Shown: positions 50,531-60,218, counted from the stretch's first letter. The stretch is 64,000 bases of DNA from an uncultured Bacteroides sp. (GCA_900543205.1 UQQM01000006.1:1-64000); one strand, 5' to 3'. Notes: generated by a model from the sequence alone, not told the origin. Program-made: numbers and translations.

Positions 50531-53137
50531 TTACAATTTCACGACCGTACGGGTGTACTCGCCGCCACCGAAACTGACGTTCACGGTATATTTGCCGGGA
50601 GCATAGCCGCGCATGTCAATCACTGCGGGGTCGAACACGCTGACCTGCGAGGTCTCGTCATATACGAGGGCTCCGGTCGAAGTGCTTATCCTGATGGTCG
50701 TCTCCGCCTCGTCGAGAGTGCGCACGTTGAGATAGTCGCTCACCGGGTTGGGGAACACTTCCAGCGGGGACTCGGGGTTCTTCACGACCACGCTGAAGGA
50801 CAGCGAGCACTGCTCTCCCATGACGTCGGTCGCGGTGACCGTGATTTCGGTATTTCCGAACGCCAGTGCGGTCACGTAGGCCATGTTACCCGTCACGGTG
50901 GCATGGACCGTGCCGGGGCTGCTGTTGGCGATGCTCCACTTCAGGGTCTCTCCGTCGGGGTCGCTGATCAGCCCGGCCAAATCGATTTCGACGGCCTCGC
51001 CCACACGGGTGAGAAGCACGTCTTCGGCAGCGCCGGTCGCGACGGGCGCACGGTTTTCAAGTATGCTGTACTCCACGGTCTCGGAGGCCGATGCACCGTA
51101 AGCGTCGGTGAAGCTGATTTTCGCGCTGTAGTCTCCGACAGGGGCGGCGGTGCCGACGACGGTGAGCACCCACTCGTTCTCCGCGTCTCCTTCAGTGAAG
51201 GTCGCCGCATCGGAACCCGCTTCGAAGCTCATGTTCATATTGTGCCCGTCAGGGTCGGTGACCGTAAAGCTGCGGCGCACGGTCTGGAACGGCCTGATCT
51301 CTATCCTTCCCGTCTCCTCCGAGGCGATTACGGGGGCGTTGTTGGACGTGGTGCTCACAGCCTTTATCTCCGACAGGGCGGAATAGTTGTGCTGATAGTC
51401 GTAGCCCGTGATTGTAACGTAATATGCTGCCGAGAAGTCGAGATCAGGAATCCGGCCGCCGATGGCGTCGCCCACGTTCCTGTCATCCACCGTAACCACG
51501 GCGCTGGCAACATCCTCGGGAAGATTCCTGGGATCGACGCCCTCAAGCAGAGACCTGTCGGTCGAGGCAAGAAGCAGGTAGCCGAACGCCTTGCCGTTGT
51601 CTTCGTCGGCGGTCACGGTCCATTCGAAGGCTATGCTGCCGCCCAGTCCCTGCACCTCATAGTCCTCCACAGGCTCGGGAGGAATCGAGCCTCCGTAGGT
51701 GAAGGCTCCGTAGGCGTCGAGCATGGGGCCGATGTTCTCGCTTGAAGTAATGATATCGGGGTTGGCTCCGCCTATTATCCGCTCACGAAGCATGTCATTG
51801 GTGAAGCCGGGGCCTCCGAACTCCGAAATCAGCAGGGCCGCAACACCGCTCGCGAAGGGGCAGGCCATTGAGGTTCCGTTCATATTGGCGTACCTGTTGT
51901 CCGGGATGGTGCTGTATATCGATGATCCGGGCGCACAGATGTCCACCCAGTCGCCATAGTTCGAATAGCTGGCCTTCCTGCTGTTGGAAGCCACCGCCGC
52001 GACTCCTACCACGCGCTCGTAGTCCGCAGGAACTCCGTAGGGGATATTTTCGTTGCCCGCCGCAAAGAACACGATTCCGCCCTTCATGGGAGAATCGGGG
52101 AGCTGATTGCCATAATTGTCGCAGCCTGCATTGTCGATGAAATAATCGATTGCTGCCTTCTCGTATGACGATATCTCGTCCTCACTCGCCCTCTGCAGCT
52201 CATCAGCGCTGATTATTCCGTTCATGTCGAGGTCATAGTTGCTGCCCCAGCTGTTCTGGGCGATGAGGGCCCCGTTGTCGGCGGCATAGCGTATGGCCTC
52301 AGCCGCTGCCATGGTCTCGATGTATTCGGAGTCTCCGACCTGGCATGACATGATGCGCACGCCCCTGATGCTCCGCTCCGCGTCACCGCCGGCTATTCCG
52401 CTGACTCCTATGCCGTTGTTGTTGACGGCCGAGATGACTCCGGCAATGTGCGTGCCGTGCTCTCCTCCCTCAACGTTGTAGCTGCTGGCTCCCGACATGA
52501 AATTGCGGCTTCCTCCGGGGCCGGCGGGGATGCAGTTGGCAGCAAGGTCCTCGTGGTCAAGGTCCACTCCCTGGTCGACCACGGCGACAATCACCTCCTC
52601 GGAACCGCAGGTGTACTCATCCCATACGCGCTCCACGTTGATGTCGGCGCCCGAATCATTGTAGAAGCCCCACTGCTGGTAATAATAAGGGTCGTTGAAG
52701 GCGGTCAGCTTCGCCTTGCGCGCAGGCTCGGCCTCGATGACGCCCGGCAGCAGGGCCAGGTCGTCAGCAGCTTTGGTCACGGCCGAACGCTCCGGATCCA
52801 GGGTCACTGCGTACCAGAGATGGAGACCGTAACGGCGCTGCCTCTCGAGGAAACGCTCGTCATCGGAGAAAATCCTCCTGACGGAAGTTATCCCGAGCTC
52901 GTCGACGAGTTCGTTGAAGGGCATGGACTTGGTGTAGAGCTTGCCTGCGGAGAAATCGTCTCCGAGCAGGGCTGCGGTCTCTTCGTCGAACTTGACCGCC
53001 ACTTCGGAAGTGTAGGCCGCATCCGGCTGAATCCCGGTCCCGCCGGTCGTCTGCGGTTCTTCCAGTTCGATCTTGGTGCAGGAGAATACGGCAGCTGCCG
53101 CAACCATGCACAAAAGCAGATAATTGTTCCTTTTCAT
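50531..53137 (-). CDS. S8 subtilisin-like serine protease with T9SS C-terminal sorting domain
   Basis: 868 residues. Lipoprotein-like signal MKRNNYLLLCMVAAAAVFSC with Cys20, a propeptide region to about 150, then a subtilase domain with the catalytic triad Asp188 (VVDQGVDLDH), His227 (EHGTHIAG) and Ser423 (NGTSMACP). An EF-hand-like calcium loop is visible at YDLDMNGIISADEL (about 301-314). After it come a fibronectin-like segment, two cadherin/Ig-like repeats (TVTDPDGHNMNMSFEAG; LAGLISDPDGETLKWS) and a type-A T9SS sorting domain (LEVFPNPVSDYLNVRT ... GKYTVNVSFGG). It is therefore probably exported through T9SS and released or anchored at the surface. Having both a lipobox and a T9SS tail is unusual. 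It is followed by the PorV/PorQ-like gene. Confidence 0.9.
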   Translation of the reverse strand: MKRNNYLLLCMVAAAAVFSCTKIELEEPQTTGGTGIQPDAAYTSEVAVKFDEETAALLGDDFSAGKLYTKSMPFNELVDELGITSVRRIFSDDERFLERQRRYGLHLWYAVTLDPERSAVTKAADDLALLPGVIEAEPARKAKLTAFNDPYYYQQWGFYNDSGADINVERVWDEYTCGSEEVIVAVVDQGVDLDHEDLAANCIPAGPGGSRNFMSGASSYNVEGGEHGTHIAGVISAVNNNGIGVSGIAGGDAERSIRGVRIMSCQVGDSEYIETMAAAEAIRYAADNGALIAQNSWGSNYDLDMNGIISADELQRASEDEISSYEKAAIDYFIDNAGCDNYGNQLPDSPMKGGIVFFAAGNENIPYGVPADYERVVGVAAVASNSRKASYSNYGDWVDICAPGSSIYSTIPDNRYANMNGTSMACPFASGVAALLISEFGGPGFTNDMLRERIIGGANPDIITSSENIGPMLDAYGAFTYGGSIPPEPVEDYEVQGLGGSIAFEWTVTADEDNGKAFGYLLLASTDRSLLEGVDPRNLPEDVASAVVTVDDRNVGDAIGGRIPDLDFSAAYYVTITGYDYQHNYSALSEIKAVSTTSNNAPVIASEETGRIEIRPFQTVRRSFTVTDPDGHNMNMSFEAGSDAATFTEGDAENEWVLTVVGTAAPVGDYSAKISFTDAYGASASETVEYSILENRAPVATGAAEDVLLTRVGEAVEIDLAGLISDPDGETLKWSIANSSPGTVHATVTGNMAYVTALAFGNTEITVTATDVMGEQCSLSFSVVVKNPESPLEVFPNPVSDYLNVRTLDEAETTIRISTSTGALVYDETSQVSVFDPAVIDMRGYAPGKYTVNVSFGGGEYTRTVVKL

Positions 53138-53143
53138 AAATCC

Positions 53144-53833
53144 TTAAAGGGTATACAGATAGTCAACGAGGGCAGCGAGGTCGTCGGTCCTGTTGAACTT
53201 TATTTTCCCGGTCTTGATGAACTGCTTGACGGCATCCTTGTCGATGCCGGGGATTCCGAGCACGTCCACCCTCGAGGCCGGCACGAAGCGACCCTTGTAA
53301 TAGATGCCGCTGATTTCCCTCAGTTCAAGGACCTGGCCTTCCGACCTCTCGCTCACGAGGTCGTCGAGGCTGCGGTTCACGGAATAGTCCATCCCGCTGT
53401 TCAGGGCGGACAGGGAGAGTCCGGAGGTGGACGCTATCGAGGACTTGCCGTAGCCTATGTCGGAACTGCTCATGGCATCGGCGTCGATGACCGTCTTGAG
53501 CAGGACCGCGCTGCTGGCCGTGTTCTTCACAATCTTCATCATGCGGCCCTCCACGCACATGTAGGAGTCATCCCCTATCACGAGCAGGGCTATGGTATTC
53601 AGGTCGGCCTGCATTATGATACCGTTCTCGACATAGTGGACGCGCCCGTTCGCGATGTTCACGTTGAGCTTGTCGTAGTTCAGGGTATTGCCCCTGTGTG
53701 TGACTATCCTTCCCTCCCTGAAATCTTCATAGACATACGGCCAGGTGGTAGTAGGTTCGTATTCCACCGCTCCGGCAGCAACGCTGGAGAGCAGGGACAG
53801 GACGGATAGCAGGAGAAGCTTGGGTTTCATCAT
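53144..53833 (-). CDS. Secreted protein of unknown function
   Basis: 229 residues with a signal peptide MMKPKLLLLSVLSLLSSVAAGA. The mature part is mixed: a possible beta section (YEDFREGRIVTHRGNTLNYDKLNVNIANGRVHYV), IIMQADLNTIALLVIGDDSYMCVEG, then a Ser-rich linker and a C-terminal section ending KFNRTDDLAALVDYLYTL. No Cys-based or catalytic motif is recognised. It is 6 bp upstream of the S8 protease gene and so probably co-expressed with it. A role as protease inhibitor, chaperone or cell-surface partner cannot be told. Confidence 0.7.
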   Translation of the reverse strand: MMKPKLLLLSVLSLLSSVAAGAVEYEPTTTWPYVYEDFREGRIVTHRGNTLNYDKLNVNIANGRVHYVENGIIMQADLNTIALLVIGDDSYMCVEGRMMKIVKNTASSAVLLKTVIDADAMSSSDIGYGKSSIASTSGLSLSALNSGMDYSVNRSLDDLVSERSEGQVLELREISGIYYKGRFVPASRVDVLGIPGIDKDAVKQFIKTGKIKFNRTDDLAALVDYLYTL

Positions 53834-53860
53834 TCAAACAAATATACGAGATTTATTGCA

Positions 53861-53898
53861 GAAAGTCCGCAAGGGCCATGGGGCTCAAACGGACTTTC
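53861..53898. promoter_or_regulatory. Stem-loop between the SusD-operon tail and the secreted-protein gene
   Basis: GAAAGTCCG (53861-53869) and CGGACTTTC (53890-53898) form a perfect 9-bp stem with a 20-nt loop. No T-run follows on either strand, so it may be an inefficient terminator, an mRNA-end stabiliser or a leader structure of the protease operon. Confidence 0.45.
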
Positions 53899-53923
53899 AG
53901 CTGTAAAAGACAGAGACTATGTC

Positions 53924-54802
53924 CTACTTCTTGGTGAAGATAACCTCCTGAGGGAAGTACATGTCATAGTAGCTTATGCTGTTGCCATCAAGGTAGCCCA
54001 GGAACCAGCCGTACTCGGTGGTCAGGGTGCCGTCATCCTCAATCCTCAGGTACCAGTTGTCAAGGGCGACTCCTTGGCTACTGTACTCCGATATTCCGTA
54101 GAACATGATATCCTCTCCGTCGTAGTTGGTGATGACCTGCTCGGCGGCAACGTTGATCATACCGCCGCTGACCACTCCGACAAGGGGTTCGGGCCCGAGA
54201 GGAGCGAACGTATCGGCGATTCCGTCGATGGTGACCTGGTCGAGCGATCCTTCCACTGCGGAAATCGTAATCTCGATGGTGGCGCTTGCTCCCTGCGCAT
54301 CCTGGAGAGTGTTGGAAGTATAGGTTCCAAGGATGTCGGCAAGAGGATTGTCGGTATCCTGGATGGTCACGGTAATCTCCCTGAGCCCGCCGAGGGTATA
54401 GCCGTCGGAGGCGCTGAGGATACGGATGGTGAACTGGGCTTCGCCGTTGGTACCATCAATATCCACGATGTTGACCTTGATTGCACCTTCCGAAGTGCCG
54501 TCGAAGGTCAGAACCCCGTTCGCAGGCTCGATGGAGAAGTTCTCGCCGGCATGGGCGGTGTTCTCAACGACCTCGAAGGTCACGGTAGTGTTGGCACCCT
54601 CAGACCTGGGGAAGGCGAGATCGCCGTCCTTGGTGTAGGCATAGACCGGAATCACCACGGATCCCGCATCCTCCCTGACGGTCAGCGAAGAGGCGTCGAA
54701 GGCCACGAAGGACGAAGTGGTGTATTCGATCTTCTGGTTGCAGGCCGCAAGACCGAACACGAGCGCAGCTCCGGCCGCTATTTTGAAAAACGTCTTGTTC
54801 AT
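53924..54802 (-). CDS. Surface lipoprotein with Calx-beta-like domain (SusE/F-position)
   Basis: 292 residues. Lipoprotein signal MNKTFFKIAAGAALVFGLAAC with Cys21. The N-terminal half has a Calx-beta fold (SLTVREDAGSVVIPVYAYTKDG ... TAHAGENFSIEPANGVLTFDGTSEGAIKVNIVDIDGTNGEAQFTI). The second half is a beta-sandwich of unknown type. It is 19 bp behind susD, the position of SusE/SusF-like accessory glycan-binding lipoproteins. A MetArg-extended start at 54811 is possible; 54802 is preferred because the signal then begins MNKTFF. Ligand unknown. Confidence 0.8.
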   Translation of the reverse strand: MNKTFFKIAAGAALVFGLAACNQKIEYTTSSFVAFDASSLTVREDAGSVVIPVYAYTKDGDLAFPRSEGANTTVTFEVVENTAHAGENFSIEPANGVLTFDGTSEGAIKVNIVDIDGTNGEAQFTIRILSASDGYTLGGLREITVTIQDTDNPLADILGTYTSNTLQDAQGASATIEITISAVEGSLDQVTIDGIADTFAPLGPEPLVGVVSGGMINVAAEQVITNYDGEDIMFYGISEYSSQGVALDNWYLRIEDDGTLTTEYGWFLGYLDGNSISYYDMYFPQEVIFTKK

Positions 54803-54821
54803 GATTCTCAATTTATCTGAA

Positions 54822-56348
54822 TTACTCTACAACAGTTACTCCGTAACCCTCGTTCTGCACGAGGTTGAGGTTGGTCTGCATTTCGTGAGTAGGGATGGGC
54901 CAGTTGAAGTGGAAATCGTCGGCAGCCATCACCTTGTCGGCGAAATTGGCTCCGGTGGCCACGGCGTTCGCGGCACCGCTCTGGACGGGACGTCCGCTGT
55001 AGCCCTCACCCCACCTCTTGAGGCAGCTGAAGTACAAGCCTTCGCCCACCACCTCACGATACCACTCGTTGTGGATGTATTCCTCGGTGGCGGGGGTTGC
55101 CGTCGCACGCCTTGCACGCTGCAGGGTCTGCAGTGCGGTGGTCGCGGCAGCGGTGTTGCCGGCCTCGAAGTTCGCCTCGGCCGCAATCAGGTACATCTCG
55201 CTGATGAGGAAGGGCTTGACCGCATGTCCGGAATTGGGCACCTCGGACGAAGGGTTGAGATCCGCATTGCCACGGTATTTGGTGAATACGGAGAACTGCG
55301 AGCTTCCCTCGTTGTACCAGGTTCCGCTGTGGAATGAAGGATAGTCGCCGCTATCGAACCACTGTGCGAGCCTGAGGTCGTTCGCATCGTAGGCGTCGAG
55401 CAGAGTCTGGGAAGGAATATACTGCGCATGATAGTAGAGTCCCCTGTCGGGATCGTTGCTCATGTTGGTATAAATCGCATGTGTGCCGATACCTTCGCTT
55501 GGTGATGCGTAGAACTGGAGCACGGGCTCATTGCCGTTGTCCGAAGACCACTCGTTCGCCATCTGCGACGCAGTGCTGGAGAGGGAATATCCGGCGTCGG
55601 AATCAATCACCCTCTGGGCATAGCTTGCAGCCTGACCGTAGTCCTGGGTGTCAAGATAGTAGCGGGCATACATGAAGTTCACCGCATCGATGGTGGGGCG
55701 CTGTGCCCTCACCTCGCCGGGGACTCCAGCAAGCAGGAAGGCGGCAGAGTCGAGGTCGGCCTTGATCTGGTCATAGACCTCGGCGACGGTGGACCTTGCA
55801 GGACGCGCGTTCTGGTCATATTCGGTCACGATGGGCACGCAGAGATCCTGGTCTGCGGTCTCAGGGTTGTATACCTTGCCGAAATGCCTTGCCAGATGCA
55901 TGTAGGCGAAAGCCCTGGCGAGGAAAGCCTCTCCCCTCGCTACGTCCGCAGCTGACTTGAGCTCTTCAGGGACAACCCTGGCACCTTCGATGAAGATGTT
56001 GAAGTTCTTGATTGATACATAGGGATTCGACCAGTTCAGCTCCACGAACTCGCTGCTCGGGCCGAAGGAATTGTCGCCCCTGTGCTCGGGCCCCATGTTG
56101 TTGCCATAGTCCGCAGCGGCGTTGAAATAGTTGACCATAACGTCGGGCAGCATGTCGAAGGTCCCGGACTCGCATGCCCTGAAGCAGTACATCACGTTCG
56201 CCTCGAAGCCCTCGAGGTCGGACTCGCTGGTAATCAGCTGGTCTCCGGGATTGTAGCTTATGGTACCCTTGGGTATGAGATCCAGATTGCAGGATACCGT
56301 GCCGGCCAGAAGGGCGCCTGCCGCTATATATTTGATTATATTCTTCAT
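54822..56348 (-). CDS. SusD-like lipoprotein (left switch-controlled operon)
   Basis: 508 residues. Lipoprotein signal MKNIIKYIAAGALLAGTVSC with Cys20, then NLDLIPKGTISYNPGD. The core has ELKSAADVARGEAFLARAFAYMHLARHFGKVY, and the C-terminal region KPFLISEMYLIAAEANFEAGNTAAATTALQTLQRARRA; the family ending is IPTHEMQTNLNLVQNEGYG. Partner of the SusC 22 bp upstream. Since susC starts within the right arm of the left inverted repeat, susC, susD and the lipoprotein gene would all respond to inversion. Substrate unknown; no glycosidase gene accompanies this operon. Confidence 0.93.
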   Translation of the reverse strand: MKNIIKYIAAGALLAGTVSCNLDLIPKGTISYNPGDQLITSESDLEGFEANVMYCFRACESGTFDMLPDVMVNYFNAAADYGNNMGPEHRGDNSFGPSSEFVELNWSNPYVSIKNFNIFIEGARVVPEELKSAADVARGEAFLARAFAYMHLARHFGKVYNPETADQDLCVPIVTEYDQNARPARSTVAEVYDQIKADLDSAAFLLAGVPGEVRAQRPTIDAVNFMYARYYLDTQDYGQAASYAQRVIDSDAGYSLSSTASQMANEWSSDNGNEPVLQFYASPSEGIGTHAIYTNMSNDPDRGLYYHAQYIPSQTLLDAYDANDLRLAQWFDSGDYPSFHSGTWYNEGSSQFSVFTKYRGNADLNPSSEVPNSGHAVKPFLISEMYLIAAEANFEAGNTAAATTALQTLQRARRATATPATEEYIHNEWYREVVGEGLYFSCLKRWGEGYSGRPVQSGAANAVATGANFADKVMAADDFHFNWPIPTHEMQTNLNLVQNEGYGVTVVE

Positions 56349-56370
56349 ATTGTATATCCTCTTTGTTTGA

Positions 56371-59367
56371 CTAGAAAGTAATCTCTATACCTCCGAGCAC
56401 CTGCTTGGAGTTACCGGCGACTCCGAGTGCGATGTTGCGGTTGAGCTCAGGGTCGATTCCGGAGTATTTGGTGAAGGTCAGGAGGTTACGTCCCGTGACG
56501 GTGATTCTGAAGCCCTTGAGCACGCCGTTTGACCATGCGAGAAGGCTCTCAGGGAGAGAATAGCCTATCTGAAGGTTCTTCAGACGCAGGAAGGAAGCGT
56601 CCTCGATAAGGTGGGAGTCGAACTGCATCTGAACGCCGGAACTCCAGTCGGGATACTTGGCATCAGTGTTGTCGGGAGTCCAGAAGTCAGCCACGTCCTT
56701 GTTCTGGTTCTCGGTCGGAGCGGTGTTCGGGTTGGCATAGAAGAACGCATCGTTGTTGACCATGTTCTTGCCGAGCACGTAGGAGAAGTCTGCCTGGACT
56801 GAAAGGCCCCTCCAGCCTCCGGCCAGAGTGAAGCCTCCGGTGATGGGAGCGAATATCTGCTTGCCGGTGTTCTGTATCAGCTCGTCCTCGTTGAAGGTCT
56901 TGGTGACCCTCTCGGGATCCATGGTGGTCACGTCCTTGTTCTCACCGGGCAGATACCACATGGGCTGACCGTCGGCGGGGTCGACGCCCGCATAGATAGG
57001 ATAGTAGAGGGATACGGGCTGGCCCACCACGTAAGCGACTCCGGTGCCTGCAATCTCCCAGCGCTGCCTTCCGTCGAACAGCTCGAGAATCTTGGAGTGG
57101 TTGTAGTTGAAGGTGGTATTGAACCTGAGGAAGTGGTCAGAGCCCCTGAGGATGTCCACGCCGAGGGTGATGTCGATACCCCTGTTGCTCATCGAGCCCA
57201 CGTTCTGCATCACCTCGTCGAAACCGGTGGTGTAGGGATTGGGCACGTCCATCAGCATGGAGGAGGTGGTCCTGTCGTAGAACTCGAAGGCGAAGTCGAC
57301 GCGGTCGAATACGCGTCCGGAAAGGCCTACGGTCAGCAGGGCCTGCTGCTCCCAGGTCAGCTGGTTGTTGGCGGGCTGGATTACCGCGAGACCAGAATTA
57401 TCCTGATAGCTTCCGCTGGCGCCTACGAGACCGAGGGACTCATAGTCACCGATTTCCGCGTTACCCTGGGTACCGTAGCTGGCCTTGAGGTCGAGGGCGT
57501 TGATCCATCCCTGTGAGGCCATGAAAGGCTCCCTCCTGATGTTCCACCTGAGACCGGCTGACCAGAAGGTCGCGTTCCTGACTGCGGAGCCGAAACGTGA
57601 GGATGCGTCGTTACGCACGGTCACGTCGGCATAGTACTTGTCGAACAGGGAGTAGTCGGCATGTCCGAAGAAGGAGAGGAACTTGGACTGTGTGGATGAC
57701 TCGGATACGCGGTAGGTAGACTGCTGACCGTTCTGGAGGATCTGGGTCCTGTCGTCGGTGTAGCCCTCGGCGTATGCCTCGAACAGTCTGTAGTCGTTGA
57801 TGATGCCCTCCTGTCCGAGAAGCACTGAAAACCTGTTGTTCACGTCTATGTCCATCGAATACTCGAGAGTATTCGTGACAGTCGCGGTATAGTTGATGTA
57901 GCTGTCCTTCAATACCACGGAAGTGGCGCCGAAATCATTGGCCATGGTAGCCGAAGAGCTGGCGTTCCTCAAGCTGATGGAACCGTCAATACCGGCCCTG
58001 CTCACGAACTTGAGGTTCTTCACGGGCTCGATTTCCACGTATGCGCTTCCGTTGACACCGTAGCGGTCGGTGACGTCGGGCATGTTCTCAATATAGTAAT
58101 TGGGATTCAACATTCCCAGGTCGGGAAAGTAATCCTCATACACGTTGCCGTTCTCGTCGAGCGCCGGGAACAGAGGGTTGAGGAGGTAGGACAGACCTCC
58201 GGCCATATAGTTGGAGTTGTCGGCGGACGAACCCCAGTTGCCGTTCTGCTGGTTGGAGTCGAGCGAGAGGTTGAGGTTCACGCCGAACTTGAGCCAGTTG
58301 TTGGGATGTCCCTGCAGGTTGGAACGCAGGGTGTAGCGGTCGTAGAAATTTCCGATGGTGTAGCCCTCCTGGTGGTACTGGGAGGCAGATACCATGTATG
58401 CGACGGTCTTTCCGCCTCCTTCGATGGTGATGTCGTTCTGGTACTGGGGAGTAACCACGTTCATGAAGTACTCGTACCACTTGGTGTCATGGGTGAAGCC
58501 CTTGTCGATATAGTTGGTCTTTACCCAGGACTCGCTGTGAAGGCCTGACCTCACCCAGAAGTCCATGAGCTCGGAGCCGCTCATCATGTTGTTGTAGAGC
58601 TTCATGCTCGCCAAGGTGGAGATTCCGTACTGTGAGCGCACTGTCACAGAAGCGTCCTCGTTGTAGGAACCGGCCTTGGTGGTCACGTAAACGACGCCGT
58701 TGGCGGCACGTGAACCGTAGATTGAAGTGGCGGCCGCGTCCTTGAGGATGCTGATGCTCTCGATATCGTTGGGGTTCATCGCCATGATGGCTCGGGATGA
58801 TGAAGGGATACCGTCAATCACATAGAGAGGGGTGGTGCTGGAGTTCAGGGAGCCGACTCCGTGAAGGGTCATGGAGACCGCGTTGTCTCCGGCGACTCCG
58901 GACATCGAGAGAACCTGCAGACCTGCAACCTGGCCCTGGAGCTGGTCGAGGGCTGAAGAAGAAGGTGCGTTCTTGAGGGTCTCGGAATTCACGGTCTGGA
59001 CTGAACCTACGAGGTGCTCCACGCTCTTCGCCGAACCGTATCCTATGACCACGGTCTCCTCGAGCACCTCGGTGTCGGGATTCATCTCCACGTTCACCTC
59101 GGTCCTTCCGTTTATCTCGACTTCCAGTTCTTCATAGCCGATCGCTGAGAATTTCAGCACTGCGTCGGAAGGTGCGTTGATGGAATAGATACCGTCTGCA
59201 TCCGATGAAACTCCGTTCATGGTACCGCTTACCATGACGGATGCGAACGGAACGCCTTCGCCTGAAGACGCGTCGGTGATGACTCCGTACACTTCCCTGT
59301 CCTGGGCGAATGCACAAAGCGTCACAAACGCCGAGAAGGCGCTTAAAAACAGCTTCGCTTTTTTCAT
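56371..59367 (-). CDS. SusC-like TonB-dependent transporter (left side of the invertible segment)
   Basis: 998 residues from the ATG at 59367. Signal peptide MKKAKLFLSAFSAFVTLCAFAQ, carboxypeptidase-regulatory domain (VYGVITDASSGEGVPFASVMV), plug with LEETVVIGYGSAKSVEHLVGS and AANGVVYVTTKAG, and a long barrel ending SKQVLGGIEITF. The first seven codons and the 40-bp leader are part of a 62-bp inverted repeat shared with the opposite susC at 60341, while the rest of the two proteins differs substantially. An upstream GTG six bases earlier is in frame but the ATG is shared by both copies and preferred. In the orientation read here its upstream region lacks a good -7/-33 pair. Confidence 0.93.
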   Translation of the reverse strand: MKKAKLFLSAFSAFVTLCAFAQDREVYGVITDASSGEGVPFASVMVSGTMNGVSSDADGIYSINAPSDAVLKFSAIGYEELEVEINGRTEVNVEMNPDTEVLEETVVIGYGSAKSVEHLVGSVQTVNSETLKNAPSSSALDQLQGQVAGLQVLSMSGVAGDNAVSMTLHGVGSLNSSTTPLYVIDGIPSSSRAIMAMNPNDIESISILKDAAATSIYGSRAANGVVYVTTKAGSYNEDASVTVRSQYGISTLASMKLYNNMMSGSELMDFWVRSGLHSESWVKTNYIDKGFTHDTKWYEYFMNVVTPQYQNDITIEGGGKTVAYMVSASQYHQEGYTIGNFYDRYTLRSNLQGHPNNWLKFGVNLNLSLDSNQQNGNWGSSADNSNYMAGGLSYLLNPLFPALDENGNVYEDYFPDLGMLNPNYYIENMPDVTDRYGVNGSAYVEIEPVKNLKFVSRAGIDGSISLRNASSSATMANDFGATSVVLKDSYINYTATVTNTLEYSMDIDVNNRFSVLLGQEGIINDYRLFEAYAEGYTDDRTQILQNGQQSTYRVSESSTQSKFLSFFGHADYSLFDKYYADVTVRNDASSRFGSAVRNATFWSAGLRWNIRREPFMASQGWINALDLKASYGTQGNAEIGDYESLGLVGASGSYQDNSGLAVIQPANNQLTWEQQALLTVGLSGRVFDRVDFAFEFYDRTTSSMLMDVPNPYTTGFDEVMQNVGSMSNRGIDITLGVDILRGSDHFLRFNTTFNYNHSKILELFDGRQRWEIAGTGVAYVVGQPVSLYYPIYAGVDPADGQPMWYLPGENKDVTTMDPERVTKTFNEDELIQNTGKQIFAPITGGFTLAGGWRGLSVQADFSYVLGKNMVNNDAFFYANPNTAPTENQNKDVADFWTPDNTDAKYPDWSSGVQMQFDSHLIEDASFLRLKNLQIGYSLPESLLAWSNGVLKGFRITVTGRNLLTFTKYSGIDPELNRNIALGVAGNSKQVLGGIEITF

Positions 59368-59409
59368 AAGCACTTACTTTAATTAAACATTATATACTAA
59401 CTACACGTT
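59348..59409 (-). repeat. Left inverted repeat of the susC switch
   Basis: 62 bp; its reverse complement matches 60299-60360 at 60 of 62 positions. It runs from AACGTGTAGTTAGTATATAATG through the susC ATG (59367) into codon 7. The two differences are a C/T in the leader and an A/G in the sixth codon. Part of the repeat lies in the coding frame on both sides, so recombination anywhere in it leaves both genes intact. Confidence 0.95.
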
Positions 59410-59423
59410 ATCTTTCTAACCTC

Positions 59424-59441
59424 CGCCCTATTAAAGGGGCG
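59424..59441. promoter_or_regulatory. Short leader hairpin next to the left repeat
   Basis: CGCCC (59424-59428) pairs with GGGCG (59437-59441) around an A/T-rich loop. The equivalent place next to the right repeat carries a similar hairpin, and both follow the shared bases GAAAACGCCC on the susC strand. It may be a recombinase accessory site or mRNA leader structure. Confidence 0.5.
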
Positions 59442-59485
59442 TTTTCTTGTGCACACAGAAATTTCCATCCCAAAATTCAACTACC

Positions 59486-60106
59486 ATGGCAACATACGCA
59501 TACATCAGAGTCAGCACGCAGACTCAAACGCTTGAGAATCAGAGATTTGAAATCGAACAATGGTGCGGCAGGCACGAACTGGGCATCGACTTCTGGATTA
59601 CGGAGACCGTGTCCGGCACGGTGCGCTGGGAAAAGCGCAAGCTCGGGCGCACGGTGCGCAGGATGAAGAAGTCCGACCTGCTCGTCTGCACGGAAATCTC
59701 GCGGCTGGGGCGCAACATGCTGATGATAATGTCGGTGCTGAACGCGTGCACCCAGAAAGGTATCCATATCCGCACGATCAAGGACAATTTCAACCTCTCC
59801 GACAGCATCAACTCCAAGATAATAGTGTTCGCGTTCGCCCTCGCCGCCGAAATCGAGAGGAACCTCATATCGCAGCGCACCCGCGAGGCGCTTGCGGCGA
59901 GAAAACAGGCGGGAGTGCATCTCGGACGGCCTCCGGGCCCTTCGGGCAAGCTCTGCAGGGTCATGGCCGACCTTCCGAGAATCAACGAGATGCTCGCCGG
60001 CGGCGCCACGAAGACCGCAATGGCCCGCATGTACAAGATTCACCGTAACACATTGAATAAATGCCTGAAAGTGCAGAATCAGCAAAATGCAGTTATTACG
60101 GGATAG
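59486..60106 (+). CDS. Serine recombinase of the Mpi invertase family
   Basis: 206 residues. The catalytic domain starts ATYAYIRVSTQTQTLENQRFEIEQW with the nucleophile Ser in YIRVS (Ser9), the Arg-containing motif VCTEISRLGRNMLMIMSVLNACTQKGIHI, and the E-helix FAFALAAEIERNLISQRTREALAARKQAG. The C-terminal helix-turn-helix is TKTAMARMYKIHRNTLNKCL. Length and pattern are those of small DNA invertases (Hin/Gin/Mpi), not of large integrases. It lies inside the repeat-bounded segment, in the orientation of the right susC. The GTG/ATG at 59447 upstream is not needed; ATG 59486 matches the family start. Confidence 0.93.
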   Translation: MATYAYIRVSTQTQTLENQRFEIEQWCGRHELGIDFWITETVSGTVRWEKRKLGRTVRRMKKSDLLVCTEISRLGRNMLMIMSVLNACTQKGIHIRTIKDNFNLSDSINSKIIVFAFALAAEIERNLISQRTREALAARKQAGVHLGRPPGPSGKLCRVMADLPRINEMLAGGATKTAMARMYKIHRNTLNKCLKVQNQQNAVITG

Positions 60107-60218
60107 TTTGCTTACGAATCGTTATTTTGGGGCGGTGAATTATATCGAATTGCAACCACCTCAATCGGATATGATTTTAATCTTTTTTCGGTAAATTGTA
60201 AATCAATAGTTTAGAAAC

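Noticed and set aside
53861..53898. Stem-loop as a confident rho-independent terminator
   Set aside because: Perfect stem but long loop and no T-run on either strand.
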